Shown here piece after piece: positions 24,362-32,957 of a stretch of DNA of 33,423 nucleotides. How positions within the stretch are numbered: the first letter of the stretch is position 1; every line of letters starts with the position of its first letter. Source of the stretch: Bacteroides sp. (lineage in GTDB: Bacteria; Bacteroidota; Bacteroidia; Bacteroidales; Muribaculaceae); assembly GCA_023665145.1 (NCBI GenBank), contig JAMPEM010000021.1, forward strand, positions 1-33,423, in the 5' to 3' direction. Below the pieces are notes generated by a model that did not search any database, was not told where the DNA came from, and saw nothing but the letters and a program-made list of their open reading frames with translations. The position numbers were made by a program, and so were the translations under genes.

Positions 24362-24678
24362 AAATATAAATTTTTCGATAATTCTCTAACTCATAACCTC
24401 AAACTCTCAACTTTTCGTAAGTTAAAACTTGCGAAAGTTGAGCAGAGTTAATAGCTTGCACATTTGAATAGCATACAAGCAAACAATCTCTTGACAAAAC
24501 GCAAAACCCTCAAGTGCCTTGGAGGCTCCTGAGGGTTCACGTTTCCCGGTCTACTTTTCTATAATTAATCTGACATCGCCCTTTGAGAAGGACCTTGAAT
24601 GGCCGGGTGTTTCATTCCTTATTCTACTTTAATAACGTATAACTATCAGTTTGGTTGAATCTCTATATTTAAAAATTG
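24362..24678. other. Gene-free stretch with two strong inverted repeats
   Basis: CTCAACTTTTCGTAAGTT (24406-24423) pairs with 24426-24442 (17 pairs, one bulge, one T-G). AACCCTCA (24505-24512) pairs with TGAGGGTT (24530-24537) with GCC/GGC inside. On the minus strand a frame of about 42 codons without a start crosses this stretch. It could be the relic of a mobile element or a small RNA; I recognise neither. Confidence 0.45.
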
Positions 24679-24903
24679 TTAACCATTAAATACATTGGTA
24701 ATATCTTCAAATATACCTATGCTGAACAGCCAATAGAGCAGTATAAAAATCAACACGATAACGCCAAGCCACAACCACAATCTGTTAGTCTTTCCCGTAT
24801 CGCTTCTCTTTCTGTTCTTTCCCTCTGCCGGGAGTCCTTCTGAAATGAGATCTGCATTGTCGTGTCTCTCATTTTCCCTAATGTGTTTTTCCTTCGTATT
24901 CAT
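24679..24903 (-). CDS. Small single-pass membrane protein
   Basis: This 74-residue protein has a charged N-terminal half (MNTKEKHIRENERHDN and an RKR patch) and one strong hydrophobic helix at about 42-66 (LWLWLGVIVLIFILLYWLF), so an inner-membrane protein with a cytoplasmic N-terminus is expected. No family was recognised. Codon use looks coding and the product is typical of short membrane proteins in this phylum. It is divergent from the WG-repeat gene, and its stop lies in the AT-rich stretch after the repeat. No clear promoter was seen. Confidence 0.65.
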   Translation of the reverse strand: MNTKEKHIRENERHDNADLISEGLPAEGKNRKRSDTGKTNRLWLWLGVIVLIFILLYWLFSIGIFEDITNVFNG

Positions 24904-25004
24904 AACCTTATTTTTTATTTTCTATTGTAACGCATCCGGTACGAAAGTTGTTCATTTTTTTAAAGGTTGTTCGGCAAATTCATTTCATTTTCTTTTGTTT
25001 CTGT

Positions 25005-25035
25005 TTTGTTTTGTTAAGATTTATTGCTATTTTTG
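25005..25035 (+). promoter_or_regulatory. Promoter of the WG-repeat lipoprotein gene
   Basis: TTTG (25005-25008), a 19-nt spacer and TATTTTTG (25028-25035) match the consensus. The leader to the ATG is about 55 nt. Confidence 0.72.
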
Positions 25036-25097
25036 CGCTTTAAAGATTTTATGACGCGAATCCAACGCGACATCCATCCTTTTTCAGACGCTCTATT

Positions 25098-26915
25098 ATG
25101 AATAAAATCAGCTACATCCTATTATTTTTCGTTGCAATATTATTTGCAAGTTGTGACCGTACCACCGACTATGATATCGAATACATACCTTTCCAAGAGG
25201 AGGAGGACGGCCGTTATGGTCTGATTTCTCCGGACGGTAAAGTGCTTTTCTCTGAAGAATTCCGCTATTCACCCACTATGGCTACATGCGGTCGATTTTG
25301 GGCTCTGAATAAAGATGGATATTACGAACTATATAATACCTCCAAAAATCCGGAACGGCGCGGCGGTGAATACCGTTACGTGTCACTTTTCTTTCGCGGC
25401 CGTGCAATTGTCGCTGAGAGAGACAAGCACATGTCAATTGTCGACAAGGATGGTAAAACCCTCGTATCACTTGAAAAAATCGGTTCTTATCGCCCCGATT
25501 TTATAACATCTATGCGCGAAGGCCATGCAGTATTTGCGGTCGACACTCTACAAGGACTCATAAACTATGACGGTGAAATGGTAATCAAACCATCTTATTA
25601 TGCCATTGAGCCTATGTATGATTCGATGGTAGTGGCTGTAGACCGTAATTATGCCATGTCCTCAGAATCTGACACCATTTTACCAAAAGCTCCCAAAGGG
25701 TATCTGACCGTAATTAATGACCATGGTGAGAAAGTACTCAAAATCTCTAATAAAAAATACCAGACTTGTGCACATCGCGTATTCGGACAATATCTACCCG
25801 TAGCAGCTGCTAAAAACGGAAAATTACAATGGGGTATCATCAACCTCAAAGGTGAAGAAATCGTAAAACCATCAACAGACAATCACTCAATCACAATGAT
25901 TCAGGGAGAGAACTTCATCTATATGAATGATGAAGGCCTCTTTGGAGTCAAGAATTTCAAAGGCGAAAAAATTCTTCCTGCTAAATATGACTATCTTGAA
26001 TTTGCAGGTGATGGAATTGTGTACACCTCACACCTCCTTTTCAACTTAGAAGATGAATATGCCGATTCCGAAGGAAAATTCATATCACTGACCGATGAAA
26101 AAATCTCCTCTCCAAGCTATTCATATGCCACTCCATTCCTCCCGACAGCCCGAAAATATGCTTTCGCATCCACCGGTGAAGGGAAATGGCGTATTGTCAA
26201 CACTAAAGGTGAACGTCTTGCAGACACCCCCAAACTCTATAACATAGACCTCAACGCCGGAAACGAACTGATTCTCTCTGACTATATCAACATTGACAAA
26301 TTCCTCAACAATGTAGGATTCTCTGCCAACGGACTGGACTCGCTGACGTTCAACAGCAGCGTCCAAACTGTCCTCGACCGTCAGGCTCGGCACTTCTCAT
26401 TCACAACAAAATCAAAACCGGCCGACCTGCTCAACACAAGCCAAGTCTACATCTCAAGAACTGTCGACGGCCAAAACGTGGCGGAAACAATCTATTTCCC
26501 AACATCACTGTCACATCGCACTTACCGCACCGAGACTGTATATGATTATGACTACTATTACAATTGGTACGGAAACTATTGGGACACTTACTGGTACACA
26601 TACAATCGCCAAGTACCCGCCGGATTTGCATTCTCAAGCTCCACACCCTCGAAATTTGAGATGACATTCGATAATTTCGGTGTCCTTCGAGGAAAGCTTA
26701 AAACTCTATATCAAAAACTCTCCAAGGAATTCAAAAGAATGGGGGAAGTGGTAGAGGAAAACAACAGTGCTGTCCTTGTAAAACTTCCGGGCGGCAAAGA
26801 AGCGGCAGTATACATCGACGGACACAACGTTGTCGCTGTTTGGGGACAACTATCAAATGACGACCGCAATATCGGATCCCACTATGGAGCCAAAGAAACC
26901 ATCGAACTTGACTGA
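25098..26915 (+). CDS. WG-repeat lipoprotein
   Basis: This 605-residue protein has a signal peptide and lipobox FASC (Cys19). At least five WG-type repeats of the form G-x-I/V-x-x-x-G-x-x-I/V are seen, for example YGLISPDGKVLF, QGLINYDGEMVIKPSY, WGIINLKGEEIVKPS, FGVKNFKGEKILPAKYD and WRIVNTKGERL, spread over residues 40-380. They form short beta hairpins likely building a propeller-like array. The C-terminal third has no recognised family and contains an aromatic run (residues about 480-505, rich in Tyr, Trp and Asp). A last domain (about 515-595) ends VVAVWGQL. The function of WG-repeat proteins is poorly known; cell-surface or periplasmic binding is a guess. Confidence 0.85.
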   Translation: MNKISYILLFFVAILFASCDRTTDYDIEYIPFQEEEDGRYGLISPDGKVLFSEEFRYSPTMATCGRFWALNKDGYYELYNTSKNPERRGGEYRYVSLFFRGRAIVAERDKHMSIVDKDGKTLVSLEKIGSYRPDFITSMREGHAVFAVDTLQGLINYDGEMVIKPSYYAIEPMYDSMVVAVDRNYAMSSESDTILPKAPKGYLTVINDHGEKVLKISNKKYQTCAHRVFGQYLPVAAAKNGKLQWGIINLKGEEIVKPSTDNHSITMIQGENFIYMNDEGLFGVKNFKGEKILPAKYDYLEFAGDGIVYTSHLLFNLEDEYADSEGKFISLTDEKISSPSYSYATPFLPTARKYAFASTGEGKWRIVNTKGERLADTPKLYNIDLNAGNELILSDYINIDKFLNNVGFSANGLDSLTFNSSVQTVLDRQARHFSFTTKSKPADLLNTSQVYISRTVDGQNVAETIYFPTSLSHRTYRTETVYDYDYYYNWYGNYWDTYWYTYNRQVPAGFAFSSSTPSKFEMTFDNFGVLRGKLKTLYQKLSKEFKRMGEVVEENNSAVLVKLPGGKEAAVYIDGHNVVAVWGQLSNDDRNIGSHYGAKETIELD

Positions 26916-26993
26916 GTTCAGAATTCTTAGGACGGAGTGAGGTTCTCAGCAAAAATATTTTGCACCTAAAAAATACACTTGAATTATCTTCTT

Positions 26994-27947
26994 ATGAAAG
27001 AACTTACCCTGCAAGACAAAATTATGGGGGCTATGTATGGTTACGCCATAGGTGATGCTCTCGGTGTAGCCGGAGAATTCATGACCAAAACTGAAGTGGC
27101 CATGCGCTATCCCGACGGAATACGTCGATACGACCAAATATTCCGTGACGCACACCGAAGTCAATGGCTACCCGGAGAATGGACTTCCGACACCGAAATA
27201 GTCCTCCGAATGTTATACTCCCTTCTTGAGGAAGACCGGTATTCAATAAATGCCGTCGCCCGGAAATTTAAAGAATGGTATGAGGAAGGATATCCTGACC
27301 TGGTGCCTCAATATCGTTTCATCTTTGCTGACCCGAATTATGTAAACAATCCTGAAGAGGTGGCTTACCATGTATGGAAAGAAATGGGCGGTATAGACGC
27401 AAGCAATGAAGCATTAGGACGAGCAGCCTTCACAGGAATGGCCGGTGAACATTATATCGAAATCGGAGCCGAACTATGTGCCATCACTCACCCCGACCCC
27501 AGATGCGTAGGATGTTCTATCGTCATATCCCGATTGGCTCACGACCTTATGTGGCATCGCCGGATAACTGACGAAGACACCCTTGTCAGATTGGCCAGGC
27601 CTGTCGATGACCGTATTATACCCTACATCCGGTGGGCAAAACATGAAACTCTTGATCCCTTCGACCTCGACGATGAGGACACACTATGGTATGTACGCAA
27701 AGCTATGGGAGCTTCTCTTTGGTGTATATGGCATGAACTCTCAGCAATGGAGGCTTTTGACGCAATTGTTTCAGAAGGAGGCGATGCAGATACAAATGCA
27801 GCCCTTGCTTTAGCTCTAATTGGCATCAGAGATGGTGTGGAAGCTTTCCCTAAAGAGTTGCGTGATACACTTGTAGGAAAAAGAAAACTTGAAGAAACCG
27901 GATTAAAGCTGATAGAATATTTCAAAAAAAATGTCAGACATCCTTAA
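26994..27947 (+). CDS. ADP-ribosylglycohydrolase family protein
   Basis: This 317-residue all-helical protein belongs to the DraG/ARH family, which removes ADP-ribose from proteins or related substrates using two metal ions. N-terminal GAMYGYAIGDALGVAGEF, then TSD (residues 64-66) at the usual TDD metal-site position, and EGGDADTNAA near the C-terminus (D264, D266) are visible. The Asp-to-Ser change at residue 65 removes one usual metal ligand, so activity may be altered. The open frame begins at a TTG at 26979, but the ATG at 26994 is preferred. No partner transferase is seen nearby. It is followed after 62 nt by menA. A TATTTTGCACC stretch (26956-26966) resembles a -7 element with a one-base shortened spacer. 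Confidence 0.88.
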   Translation: MKELTLQDKIMGAMYGYAIGDALGVAGEFMTKTEVAMRYPDGIRRYDQIFRDAHRSQWLPGEWTSDTEIVLRMLYSLLEEDRYSINAVARKFKEWYEEGYPDLVPQYRFIFADPNYVNNPEEVAYHVWKEMGGIDASNEALGRAAFTGMAGEHYIEIGAELCAITHPDPRCVGCSIVISRLAHDLMWHRRITDEDTLVRLARPVDDRIIPYIRWAKHETLDPFDLDDEDTLWYVRKAMGASLWCIWHELSAMEAFDAIVSEGGDADTNAALALALIGIRDGVEAFPKELRDTLVGKRKLEETGLKLIEYFKKNVRHP

Positions 27948-28009
27948 CCGGGAAATCCTGCAACTATACTATTAAAGCTTGAATAAACCATTAACGAAAG
28001 GTTCAGAAA

Positions 28010-28906
28010 ATGTCCTCCACTGTTAAATCATGGATAGAAGCCACTCGTTTGCGAACCCTTCCGGTGAGCATAGCCGGTGTAATTACCGGAATAGGGTGTG
28101 GAATAGCCGTAGGTGAATTTAATTTAATACCTTCATGTATTTCCCTTTTATTCGCTGTTCTCGCCCAAATCGCTTCCAATTTTGCCAACGAATATTTTGA
28201 TTATCGCAACGGATTTGACCGTAAAGGCAGAGAAGGTTTCCGACGAGGCGTCACTGAAGGTGACATAACACCCAAAGCGATGCTCCGGGCTACATTGATC
28301 ACCCTGTCCCTGGCATGTTTGATAGGACTGACACTGATATTTTACGGCGGATGGTGGCTTATCCCTATCGGCATACTCATAGCTCTCTTTGCTCTCGGAT
28401 ACAGTGCCGGACCATACCCCCTGTCACATCACGGATTGGGGGATATTGCCGTCATAATATTCTTCGGGATAGTCCCGGTGGTTCTGACAGCTTACGTACA
28501 ACATGGGAATTGGACAGCCCTGCCCCTCTCTCTCCCTCTCGGCATCTCCACAGGATTGCTCGCGGCTCTGGTGCTTGTTGTAAATAATTATCGCGACTAT
28601 GAAGATGACAAACGCGTCGGAAAGTACACCACAGTCGTGATATTCGGACGTAAATTCATGGCTCACGCATATCTTGCTGCTGCTTGGACAGGTGTGGGAA
28701 TCGCTTTAATCACACTCTCGGACAAAGCTCCGATGATGCTTACATCCATGGGTATAATATTTCTTTTTGGATATTGGCTCATATATCGGCAATTAATCAT
28801 ACGTCATGGAGCTGAACTTAATCCCATGCTCGGACTGACAGCCGGACAACTCCTTCTCTTCTCCATCTATCTGCTCTTCTCCCTGACTGCAATTTACGCT
28901 CAATAA
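28010..28906 (+). CDS. menA: 1,4-dihydroxy-2-naphthoate polyprenyltransferase
   Basis: This 298-residue integral membrane enzyme of the UbiA superfamily attaches the prenyl chain in menaquinone synthesis. The two Asp-rich motifs are visible: N57-F-A-N60-E-Y-F-D64 followed by NGFD, and VVNNYRDYEDDKRVGKYT near residue 190. About eight to nine helices are expected. The start MSSTVKSWIEATRLRTLPVSI has the conserved W-x-x-A-x-R-x-x-T-L-P of MenA. Other men genes are not in the window. It lies 51 nt before dnaB and 62 nt after the glycohydrolase gene, with no terminator seen, so the three may be transcribed together. Confidence 0.94.
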   Translation: MSSTVKSWIEATRLRTLPVSIAGVITGIGCGIAVGEFNLIPSCISLLFAVLAQIASNFANEYFDYRNGFDRKGREGFRRGVTEGDITPKAMLRATLITLSLACLIGLTLIFYGGWWLIPIGILIALFALGYSAGPYPLSHHGLGDIAVIIFFGIVPVVLTAYVQHGNWTALPLSLPLGISTGLLAALVLVVNNYRDYEDDKRVGKYTTVVIFGRKFMAHAYLAAAWTGVGIALITLSDKAPMMLTSMGIIFLFGYWLIYRQLIIRHGAELNPMLGLTAGQLLLFSIYLLFSLTAIYAQ

Positions 28907-28957
28907 TCAGCACTATTCTCCTACTACAAAACAACTGTCAAGAATACCTTTCACCAC

Positions 28958-30526
28958 ATGGAAAGCAATTATAAACGCAAACCACAACACACACCGCAAA
29001 CAGACAATTCCGGAAAATTACCGCCACGTGACACTGAAGTGGAACAGGCTGTCCTCGGTGCTCTTATGCTCGAAAAAGACGCATACATGGAAGTATGCGA
29101 CATAATCACCTCCGACAGCTTCTATGATACACGCCATCAGAAAATATATGAAGCCATCTCATCATTGGGTCTTAACCAGCGCCCTATCGATATGCTTACA
29201 GTCACCGAAGAGCTCCGACGTATGGGAACTCTTGACGAAGTGGGCGGAGTGGTATATATAACCGATCTGACAGCTCGCGTTTTCTCTGCCGCCCATGTGG
29301 AGGAACACGCCAAGATTGTAGCACAAAAACATCTTGCTCGACGCCTTATTCATTTCGCCTCGGGAATAGAAAACAAAGCCTTTGATCCCGCCAACGATGT
29401 AGACGATCTACTGCAAGAAGCTGAAGGACAACTCTTTGACATATCGCAAACACAGCTCAAACGCGAGGTAACACAAATAGACCCGGTCCTGGCCGAGGCT
29501 ATGGAGCAAATCCAGCTTGCATCCACTTCCGACACCGGACTTTCCGGACTTCAAACCGGATATAACGAGCTTGACAAAATGACATCCGGATGGCAAAACT
29601 CCGACCTTATCATTATAGCTGCTCGCCCTGCAATGGGTAAAACGGCCTTTGTCCTCTCGATGGCCAAGAATATGGCGGTGGATTTCTCAATCCCCGTGGC
29701 TATCTTCACTCTCGAGATGGCTAATGTGCAGCTTGTCAAACGTGTAATCAGTAATGTGGCCAATCTGCCCGGTGAAAAGATAAAAAGCGGCAAGCTCGAG
29801 CCATACGAATGGGAACGCCTTCAGAAAGAACTCAACACCATCTATGGCGCACCTCTATATCTTGACGAGACACCGGGTCTGAGCATTACTGAATTACGAA
29901 CAAAAGCCCGCCGTCTGGTGCGTGAACGAGGTGTGCGACTCATCATGATAGACTATTTGCAGCTTATGAATGCCACCGGCATGAAATTCGGAAGCCGCGA
30001 ACAAGAGGTCAGTACAATATCACGATCTCTCAAAGCCCTTGCTAAGGAGCTTAATATTCCTATAATAGCCCTTTCGCAGCTCAACCGAAGCACAGAAAAT
30101 CGTGACGACAAACGCCCCGTTCTTTCCGACCTTCGCGAATCAGGCGCTATAGAACAAGATGCAGACATTGTATGTTTCATTCACCGTGAGGAATACTACA
30201 CCAAATCCGGATTCAACAAGGAAGGTGATGATATACGTGGACAGGTAGAGCTGATTATCGCCAAACACAGATCAGGAGCAGTAGGAGATGTCAAGCTGCG
30301 CTTCGTAAGCAAATACGCCCGTTTTGAAAATTGGGATGCCAATTATGATGCTGTCCAAGAGGCAGTCGCAGAAAGTTCCGGCCCGCAGATTCTTGATTCA
30401 CGAATCAACAGTCAGCCGGATTCTCCCGAAGGTGATGACGCCTCCTTCCCCCCAATTGACACCGGATTCTCATCACCGATGCCCGACATTATGCCATCCT
30501 CCGGAGAGGATCCATACCCGTTCTGA
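28958..30526 (+). CDS. dnaB: Replicative DNA helicase DnaB
   Basis: This 522-residue hexameric helicase unwinds DNA at the replication fork. The N-terminal DnaB domain (about 22-130) begins PPRDTEVEQAVLGALML. The RecA-like ATPase domain has Walker A ARPAMGKT (222-229), the FTLEM segment, Walker B LIMIDYLQLM, and the SQLNRSTENR and AKHRSGAVG motifs. The last 60 residues are a Pro/Ser/Asp-rich disordered tail ending EDPYPF. No intein is present. A GCGGTAAA/TTTACTGC hairpin (30534-30553) follows the stop. The gene is followed by rpsO, which has its own promoter. Confidence 0.96.
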   Translation: MESNYKRKPQHTPQTDNSGKLPPRDTEVEQAVLGALMLEKDAYMEVCDIITSDSFYDTRHQKIYEAISSLGLNQRPIDMLTVTEELRRMGTLDEVGGVVYITDLTARVFSAAHVEEHAKIVAQKHLARRLIHFASGIENKAFDPANDVDDLLQEAEGQLFDISQTQLKREVTQIDPVLAEAMEQIQLASTSDTGLSGLQTGYNELDKMTSGWQNSDLIIIAARPAMGKTAFVLSMAKNMAVDFSIPVAIFTLEMANVQLVKRVISNVANLPGEKIKSGKLEPYEWERLQKELNTIYGAPLYLDETPGLSITELRTKARRLVRERGVRLIMIDYLQLMNATGMKFGSREQEVSTISRSLKALAKELNIPIIALSQLNRSTENRDDKRPVLSDLRESGAIEQDADIVCFIHREEYYTKSGFNKEGDDIRGQVELIIAKHRSGAVGDVKLRFVSKYARFENWDANYDAVQEAVAESSGPQILDSRINSQPDSPEGDDASFPPIDTGFSSPMPDIMPSSGEDPYPF

Positions 30527-30578
30527 CAAATATGCGGTAAAAAAATTTACTGCAAAACTCGCCAAAAGTGGCAAAAAA

Positions 30579-30610
30579 CTTGCACAGACGGCAAAAAAAT
30601 ATTAATTTTG
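30579..30610 (+). promoter_or_regulatory. Promoter of rpsO
   Basis: CTTG (30579-30582), a 20-nt spacer and TAATTTTG (30603-30610) followed by CATGC match the consensus with one mismatch. It gives a leader of about 90 nt. Confidence 0.75.
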
Positions 30611-30616
30611 CATGCT

Positions 30617-30707
30617 TTTTGAGCGAAAGGAATCAAGGGCAGAGAGAGCCACTTGAACTCTCCTTTCCGTGAAAAGCCTTTTAATAACATTTTAAATCTC
30701 TCATATT
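30617..30707 (+). promoter_or_regulatory. Pseudoknot-forming 5' leader of rpsO, candidate S15 autoregulatory element
   Basis: CAAGGGC (30634-30640) pairs with GCC-A-CTTG (30648-30655) around the loop AGAGAGA (30641-30647). The loop's GAGAG can pair with CTCTC (30658-30662), giving an H-type pseudoknot, and GAAAGG (30625-30630) can pair with CCTTTC (30662-30667) to enclose it. S15 regulates its own mRNA through structured leaders in several phyla. Assignment here is inference from position and fold. Confidence 0.55.
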
Positions 30708-30983
30708 ATGCATCTTAGCAAAGAACAAAAAGAAGAAATTTTCGAGAAGTATGGCCAAGGCAAAAACGACACCGGTAGCCCTGAAAGCCAGATTGCACTC
30801 TTCTCCATCCGTATCGCTCACCTCACTGAGCATCTTAAGAAAAATCACAAAGACTTTGCAACTGCACGTGCCCTCAAGGCTCTTGTAGGTCAACGTCGTT
30901 CACTTCTCGACTATCTAATCCGCAAAGACATCAACCGTTATCGTGCCATAATCGCTCAGAAAGAGCTCGGCATCCGTAAATAA
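30708..30983 (+). CDS. rpsO: 30S ribosomal protein S15 (uS15)
   Basis: This 91-residue four-helix protein binds 16S rRNA early in assembly of the small subunit. It shows the S15 landmarks NDTGSPESQIALFSIRI, HLTEHLKKNHKDF and RRSLLDYLIRKDINRYR. Length is normal. The gene has its own promoter and a pseudoknot-capable leader, and ends in a strong bidirectional terminator (31007-31035). The usual neighbour pnp is not present. Confidence 0.97.
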   Translation: MHLSKEQKEEIFEKYGQGKNDTGSPESQIALFSIRIAHLTEHLKKNHKDFATARALKALVGQRRSLLDYLIRKDINRYRAIIAQKELGIRK

Positions 30984-31006
30984 TCATATAACGGCAAAAA
31001 ATTCAA

Positions 31007-31035
31007 GAGGGTGTATCAAAATTTGATACACCCTC
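31007..31035. terminator. Bidirectional intrinsic terminator between rpsO and the beta-helix gene
   Basis: GAGGGTGTATC (31007-31017) pairs with GATACACCCTC (31025-31035) around a 7-nt loop. On the + strand TCTTGTTCTTA follows. On the minus strand a run of six T (TTGAATTTTTTGCC) follows, so it serves both convergent genes. Confidence 0.9.
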
Positions 31036-31043
31036 TCTTGTTC

Positions 31044-32957
31044 TTACCACGGCCTTGAACTGCCACTGCTCTTAAGTGTTGCCGTTGCCGTATATGTGTT
31101 TGAATCAACTGTTATAGTGTAGCTTTTTCCACTTTCTATTCCCGGGCAAGTAATCAATGTACCTCCTCCGGATGCCCCTCCGGGCCCCCAACCACCCGGC
31201 CGGCCTCCGTTGCTGCTACTGCTTCCACTATAATTATCAGGTACGATAAAGCTGACCAATTCATTCTCAACATCTTTCAACGTCACTTTCTGACCGGCTT
31301 TCATTGATGCACTGACGCTGACATACGCCTGTGTTGATGTCGAATTCTTCGGAACTGAGTTGCTGCCACCGACAGCAAGAAGCTCGCCTCCGGTGAAGTA
31401 GACAGAGTAACCCTCCTCTTCGTTGGCATCGATGCCACATTCAGGACTTGAGGCACCGAAGGCACGGACGCGTCCACCTTTGAGATATAGATTGCCATTG
31501 GAATCCAAACCATCATTGTGACGGGCCACTACCGTTATGTCGCCACCATTTATATACATATGGCTCGATGAGTTGATAGCATCATCATACGAATCGATGA
31601 CTATTACACCACCGTTTACAGTCAGTTCTGATTTGCTTTCGATACCCTCTCCACCATTCCCTGAGGTGGAGACATTGATATTCCCTCCGTCGATAACGAT
31701 ATCACCATCGCCCTTTATTCCTTTAGGTGAGGATTTGCAGTCACTTGCGATACGATCGGTACTGCCGGTATAGTTGTGGTTCAATGTACCATTGCTATAG
31801 ACAAGAATACCTCCTGTTGTGGTGATATTTACATTTCCGTCGGTGATACTGATTTTCCCCTCTGCGCTGATTCCTTTACCACCGCTGCCGGAGGCCGACA
31901 ATGTCAATTCTCCGCCATTAAGGGTGAGATCACCGTCTGTTCCCAAGCATGATGAAGCTTTAGTTTTGCTTTTCTCAGAGTCCCATATACCATTACCGGT
32001 AACTGATGCAGTAATCTTACCTCCGCTGATAGTAATCCCTCCGTCCGCTTTGATACCTTTGCTTGCTTCGGATGACACGGCTATATCTATCTCTCCACCG
32101 GTAAGAATAAACATTCCGGTGTCTTCCTCTTCGCGATTCTCACTGTCTTTGAAGCTTACCTGAACGCCATCATCTCCCGGTGAAAGTATGCGAAGCGTTC
32201 CACTCTCCATCGAGAAGTACTGGTTACAGTTGACTCCGTCTTTCTTTGTTGAGGTAATCTCAATTGTAGAACTCTTTAGGGTAACGTATTCCTTGGAATA
32301 TATACCATGAGAAGTATTTCCGGTCACTCTCAGTATACCGGCACCTATTATCTCCAAGTGTCCTTTGCAGACCAAGGCCCCTTTCTGTTTGCCGTCAGTA
32401 CCGTCTTGCAGAATGTTGACCGTATTCTTCTTCACATCCAGCTTGATACGCTTGCCATTTTGGATGTCGACAGCTGCTCCCGAAGGATTAACAATTTCGA
32501 CTCCGGCAAGCTCCACAGTTGCCTTGAACTTACCTTCCATATAGAAGGAGCCATTGTCCGTGGCTCCGGAAAGACGATATGTTATCTCTCCACAGTTTTT
32601 ATCATCAACCCCATCAGCTTGAATTATACTTACGTGTCCACCATTTACTTCCACATTGACATAATCGGCAAGTTTGCCATCCATGATGACTTTAGCGCCA
32701 CCATCGGTAAATTCTATGCCTACTACATTGTCCTCGACCTCTCCCTCCTCAATTTTCATCGAGGTAATATCATTGAGATTGAATTCATGGCCGAGTATGG
32801 TCAACGTATTTCCTCCATTGAATACCATATCTCCACATTTCGTAGGAAACAGAAGATAGTTGACGTCACCGGTAGAGATGTTAAAAACGTCAGCATCAGC
32901 TCCTTGAGTAATGAGAAGTGCCAACATAGTAGCCGGATAAACAATCAATTTTTTCAT
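31044..32957 (-). CDS. Secreted beta-helix, carbohydrate-binding domain protein (Cthe_2159 family)
   Basis: This 637-residue protein has a signal peptide (about 1-22) and then an N-terminal beta-rich domain. From about 130 to 540 it has repeated rungs of the type G-I-x-A-x-G-x-I-x-I-x-G-G-x-I-x-I, such as KGIKADGGITISGGKITA, GTDGDLTLNGGELTL and KGIKGDGDIVIDGGNINV. This is the right-handed beta-helix of the Cthe_2159 family, whose founding member binds cellulose-like polysaccharides and calcium; Asp-rich turns here are consistent with metal binding. A Gly/Ser/Pro-rich linker (near residue 585) leads to a short terminal strand domain. The start overlaps the preceding gene's stop by 4 nt (ATGA). 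Binding of glycans at the surface is inference from the family. Confidence 0.87.
   Translation of the reverse strand: MKKLIVYPATMLALLITQGADADVFNISTGDVNYLLFPTKCGDMVFNGGNTLTILGHEFNLNDITSMKIEEGEVEDNVVGIEFTDGGAKVIMDGKLADYVNVEVNGGHVSIIQADGVDDKNCGEITYRLSGATDNGSFYMEGKFKATVELAGVEIVNPSGAAVDIQNGKRIKLDVKKNTVNILQDGTDGKQKGALVCKGHLEIIGAGILRVTGNTSHGIYSKEYVTLKSSTIEITSTKKDGVNCNQYFSMESGTLRILSPGDDGVQVSFKDSENREEEDTGMFILTGGEIDIAVSSEASKGIKADGGITISGGKITASVTGNGIWDSEKSKTKASSCLGTDGDLTLNGGELTLSASGSGGKGISAEGKISITDGNVNITTTGGILVYSNGTLNHNYTGSTDRIASDCKSSPKGIKGDGDIVIDGGNINVSTSGNGGEGIESKSELTVNGGVIVIDSYDDAINSSSHMYINGGDITVVARHNDGLDSNGNLYLKGGRVRAFGASSPECGIDANEEEGYSVYFTGGELLAVGGSNSVPKNSTSTQAYVSVSASMKAGQKVTLKDVENELVSFIVPDNYSGSSSSNGGRPGGWGPGGASGGGTLITCPGIESGKSYTITVDSNTYTATATLKSSGSSRPW

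Noticed and set aside
24501-24540. tRNA- or attachment-site-like hairpin with GGTTCACG
   Set aside because: No acceptor, D or anticodon stems can be built around it, and there is no matching TpsiC consensus.
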